From contig NC_087071.1 of the NCBI RefSeq assembly GCF_963678635.1, positions 24,442,013 to 24,506,012 of the forward strand: a DNA stretch of 64,000 nucleotides, in the 5' to 3' direction. The DNA is from Symsagittifera roscoffensis. Lineage: Eukaryota > Xenacoelomorpha > Acoela > Convolutidae. The notes beneath the pieces were generated by a model. The model had not been told where the DNA came from. It saw only the letters and a list, made by a program, of their open reading frames with translations, and ran no database searches. Shown here in pieces: positions 61,613-64,000 of the stretch; positions within the stretch are counted from its first letter, which is position 1; the number at the start of each line of letters is the position of its first letter. Made by a program: the position numbers and the translations under genes.

Positions 61613-63610
61613 AAGCTAAGCGATTCTGTCATTTATAAATATTGAATTTTTTCAAAGTTTCGTAGCTCAAATTGATAGCTGAAACATCACAGCTTTTTCG
61701 CGAACCGTATTCGTCTTTGAAGAAAATTGAAAGAATTCAAACTTTCAAAGCTCGAATAGCTTGCTTAAAGACTCCATTTTTCTGCGAACCGATTCCGCGT
61801 ATGAGGTAACTTCAACTTTTTAAGATCCGGTGCTTGACTAGCGTGCATGAAAAAGTCAACCCTTCTACGAACAGATTCATTCTAGGAAATAACTTGTTTT
61901 ATTTCAAAGTTTCAAAGCTCCAAAAGCTAGCTTAAAAAATTACACATTTTTGCTAACCGATTCTGTCATTTATATATGTTGGAATTTTTCAAAGTTTCGT
62001 GGCTCAAGTTGATAGCTGAAACATCTCAGCTTTTTTGCGAACCGTATTCGTCTTTGAAGAAAATTGAAAGAATTCAAACTTTCAAAGCTCGAATAGCTTG
62101 CTTAAATACTCCTTTCTTTTTGCGAACCGATTCCGCGTATGAGGTAACTTCAACTATTTATTATCCAAGGCTTGACTAGTTTGCTTGTAAAAATGTCAAC
62201 CCTTCTACGAACGGATTCCTTCTATGAAATAACTTGTTATAATTCAAAGTTTCAAAGCTCCAAAAGCTAGCTTAAAAAACTACACTTTTTTGTTAACCGA
62301 TTCTTTCATTTATAAATGTTGAAATTTTTCAAAGTATTGTAGCTCAAATTGATAGCTGAAAGATCTCAGCTTTTTCGCAAGTCCTTTTCGTCTTTGAAAA
62401 AACTTGAAAGAATTCAAATTTTCGAAGCTCGAATAGCTTGCTTAAATACTCCATTCTTTTTTCTAACCGATTCCGCGCATAAAATAACTGGAACTATTTA
62501 AGATTCGGAGCTTGACTAGCTTGCTTGAAAAATGCAACAATTTCACGAACGCAGTTTTTCTATGAAATAACTTGTTATATTTCAAAGATTCAAAGCTCCA
62601 ATAGCTAGCTTAAAAAATTACACTTTTTTGCTAACCGATTCTGTCATTTATATAACTTGGAATTTTTCAAATTTTCGCAGCTCGAATTGATTGCTGAAAA
62701 ATTTCAACTTTTTTGCAACCCATTTTTGTCTTTGAAGCAAACTAAAAGAATTCAAACTTTCAAAGCTCGAATAACTTGCTTAATTACTCCATTTTTCTGC
62801 GAACCGATTCCGCGTATGAGGTAAATTCAACTATTTAAGATCCAGGGCTTGACTAGCGTGCATGAAAAATGTCAACCCTTCTACGAACGGATTCCTTCTA
62901 TGAAATAACTTGTTTTATTTCAAAGTTTCAAAGCTGCAAAAGCTAGCTTAAAAAGTACACTTTTTTGCTAACCGATTCTGTCATTTATATAACTCGAAAT
63001 ATATCCGACCTTCGTACCTCAAATTGATAGCTGAAAAATCTCAGCTTTTTCGCAAACTCTTTTCGTCTTTGGAAAAAACTTGAAAGATTTCAAACTTTCA
63101 AAGCTCGAATAGTTTGCTTAAGAACTTCATTCTTTTTGCGAACCGATTCCATGCATAAGATAACTTGAACTATTAAAGATTCGGAGCTTGACTAGCTTGC
63201 TTGAAAAATTCAACACTTTCACGAACGCAGTTATTCTATGAAATAACTTGTTATATATCAAAGATTCAAAGCTCCAATAGCTAGCCTAAAAAATTTCACT
63301 TTTTTGCTAACTGATTCTGTCATTTATATAACTTGGAATTTTTCAAAGTTTCGCAGCTCGAAACGATTGCTAAAAAATTTCAACTTTTTCGCAAACCGTT
63401 TTCGTCTTTGAAGCAAAATGAAAGAAATCAATTTTTCAATGCTCGAATAGCTTGGTTAAATACTCCATTTTTTCTGCGAATCGATTCCGCGTATGACGTA
63501 ACTTCAACTATTTAAGATCCAGTGCTTGACTAGAGTGCATGAAAAAGTCAACCATTCTACGAACGGATTTCTTCTATGAAATAACTTATTTTATTTCAAA
63601 GTTTCAAAGC
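61613..63610 (+). repeat. Four-monomer HOR units, mixed variants
   Basis: Forward units with both d variants and one shortened a monomer (61619). The stretch near 63140-63350 closely resembles 54120-54340 (shared CTAGCCTAAAAAATTTCAC and TTATATATCAAAGATTC), another displaced copy about 9 kb away. Nothing else is seen. Confidence 0.83.
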
Positions 63611-64000
63611 TCCAAAAGCTAGCTTAAAAAATTACACTTTTTTGCGAACCGGTTCTGTCATTTATTTATGTTGAAATTTTTCAAAGTTTCGTAGCTCAAA
63701 TTGATAGCTGAACATCTCAGCTTTTTCGCGAACCGTATTCGTCTTTGAAGAAAATTGAAAGAATTCAAATTTTCAAAGCTCTAATAGCTTGCTTAAATAC
63801 TCCACTCTTTTTGCTAACCGATTCCGCGCATAAAATAACTGGAACTATTTAAGATTCGGAGCTTAACTAGCTTGCTTGAAAAATTCAACACTTTCACGAA
63901 CGCAATTATTCTATGAAATAACTTAATATATTTCAAAGATTCAAAGCTCCAATAGCTAGCTTAAAAAATTACACTTTTTTGCTAAACGATTCTGTCATTT
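63611..64000 (+). repeat. Segment nearly identical to 49021-49410
   Basis: From TCCAAAAGCTAGCTTAAAAA at 63611 to the window end the sequence matches 49021 onward at an offset of about 14590 bp with only a few substitutions (for example TTATTTATG versus TTATGTATG near 63662, and TTAATATATTTC versus TTAAAATATTTC near 63923). Shared rare variants include GCTGAACATCTC, AAAGCTCTAATAGC, CTCCACTC and GCGCATAAAATAACTGG. The window ends inside the match. Confidence 0.9.

Noticed and set aside
1-64000. CRISPR-like array of regularly spaced repeats
   Set aside because: Repeats are contiguous 84-bp monomers without unique spacers, with unit sizes and higher-order structure typical of eukaryotic satellite. 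No cas genes are present.
1-64000. CENP-B box in the monomer
   Set aside because: The conserved core GCGAACCGATTC does not fit the CENP-B box pattern (YTTCGTTGGAARCGGGA). A different protein could bind, but this specific claim is not supported.

Overview
The window is almost entirely a tandem-repeat (satellite) DNA array from a eukaryote. It holds no intact gene. The organism cannot be named from it. The only foreign DNA is a decayed LINE-type retrotransposon whose protein remnant resembles elements common in invertebrate animals, so an invertebrate is a reasonable but unproven guess. The base repeat is an AT-rich monomer of about 84 bp (roughly 740 monomers). Its signature is a core like GCGAACCGATTCC, then TATGA, an AACTTGAA..TTCAAAG stretch and an AGCTCGAATAGCTTGCTT linker. 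Monomers diverge from each other but are grouped into higher-order repeats (HORs) whose copies are nearly identical.

Layout. 1-1324: diverged monomers, broken by a 200-N gap (753-952). 1325-3335: a 505-bp six-monomer HOR, four copies. 3336-8980: a HOR of about 1.31 kb, four copies plus a partial one. 8981-11302: diverged monomers with a palindromic inverted monomer at 10871-11063. 11303-12712: a 5'-truncated, frame-broken LINE fragment on the minus strand, with an A-rich 3' tail and a 4-bp ACTT target duplication. 12713-23275: mostly four-monomer (about 339 bp) material with kilobase duplications, plus a second 505-bp six-monomer HOR block (19505-21530). 23276-37171: the whole array is in reverse orientation for 13.9 kb. 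37172-64000: forward orientation again, dominated by the 339-bp four-monomer HOR, most homogeneous at 59290-61612.

The main structural inference concerns the two HOR forms. The six-monomer unit (types a-b-c-d-e-f) occurs in the same order in two places 18 kb apart. The common 339-bp unit consists of types a-b-c-d only. The size difference (505-339=166 bp, two monomers) fits the four-mer arising by loss of e+f, or the six-mer by their gain. Superimposed on this are dimerised super-units (1010, 676 and 678 bp), several shared deletion scars that mark lineages of repeat copies, and a segment copied 14.6 kb away.

The short open reading frames in the satellite (60-90 codons) arise because the 339-bp HOR is a multiple of three and happens to be stop-poor in one frame. 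They are not genes. No tRNA, rRNA, CRISPR, operon or promoter signal was recognised. A centromeric or pericentromeric heterochromatin setting is plausible but not demonstrated.
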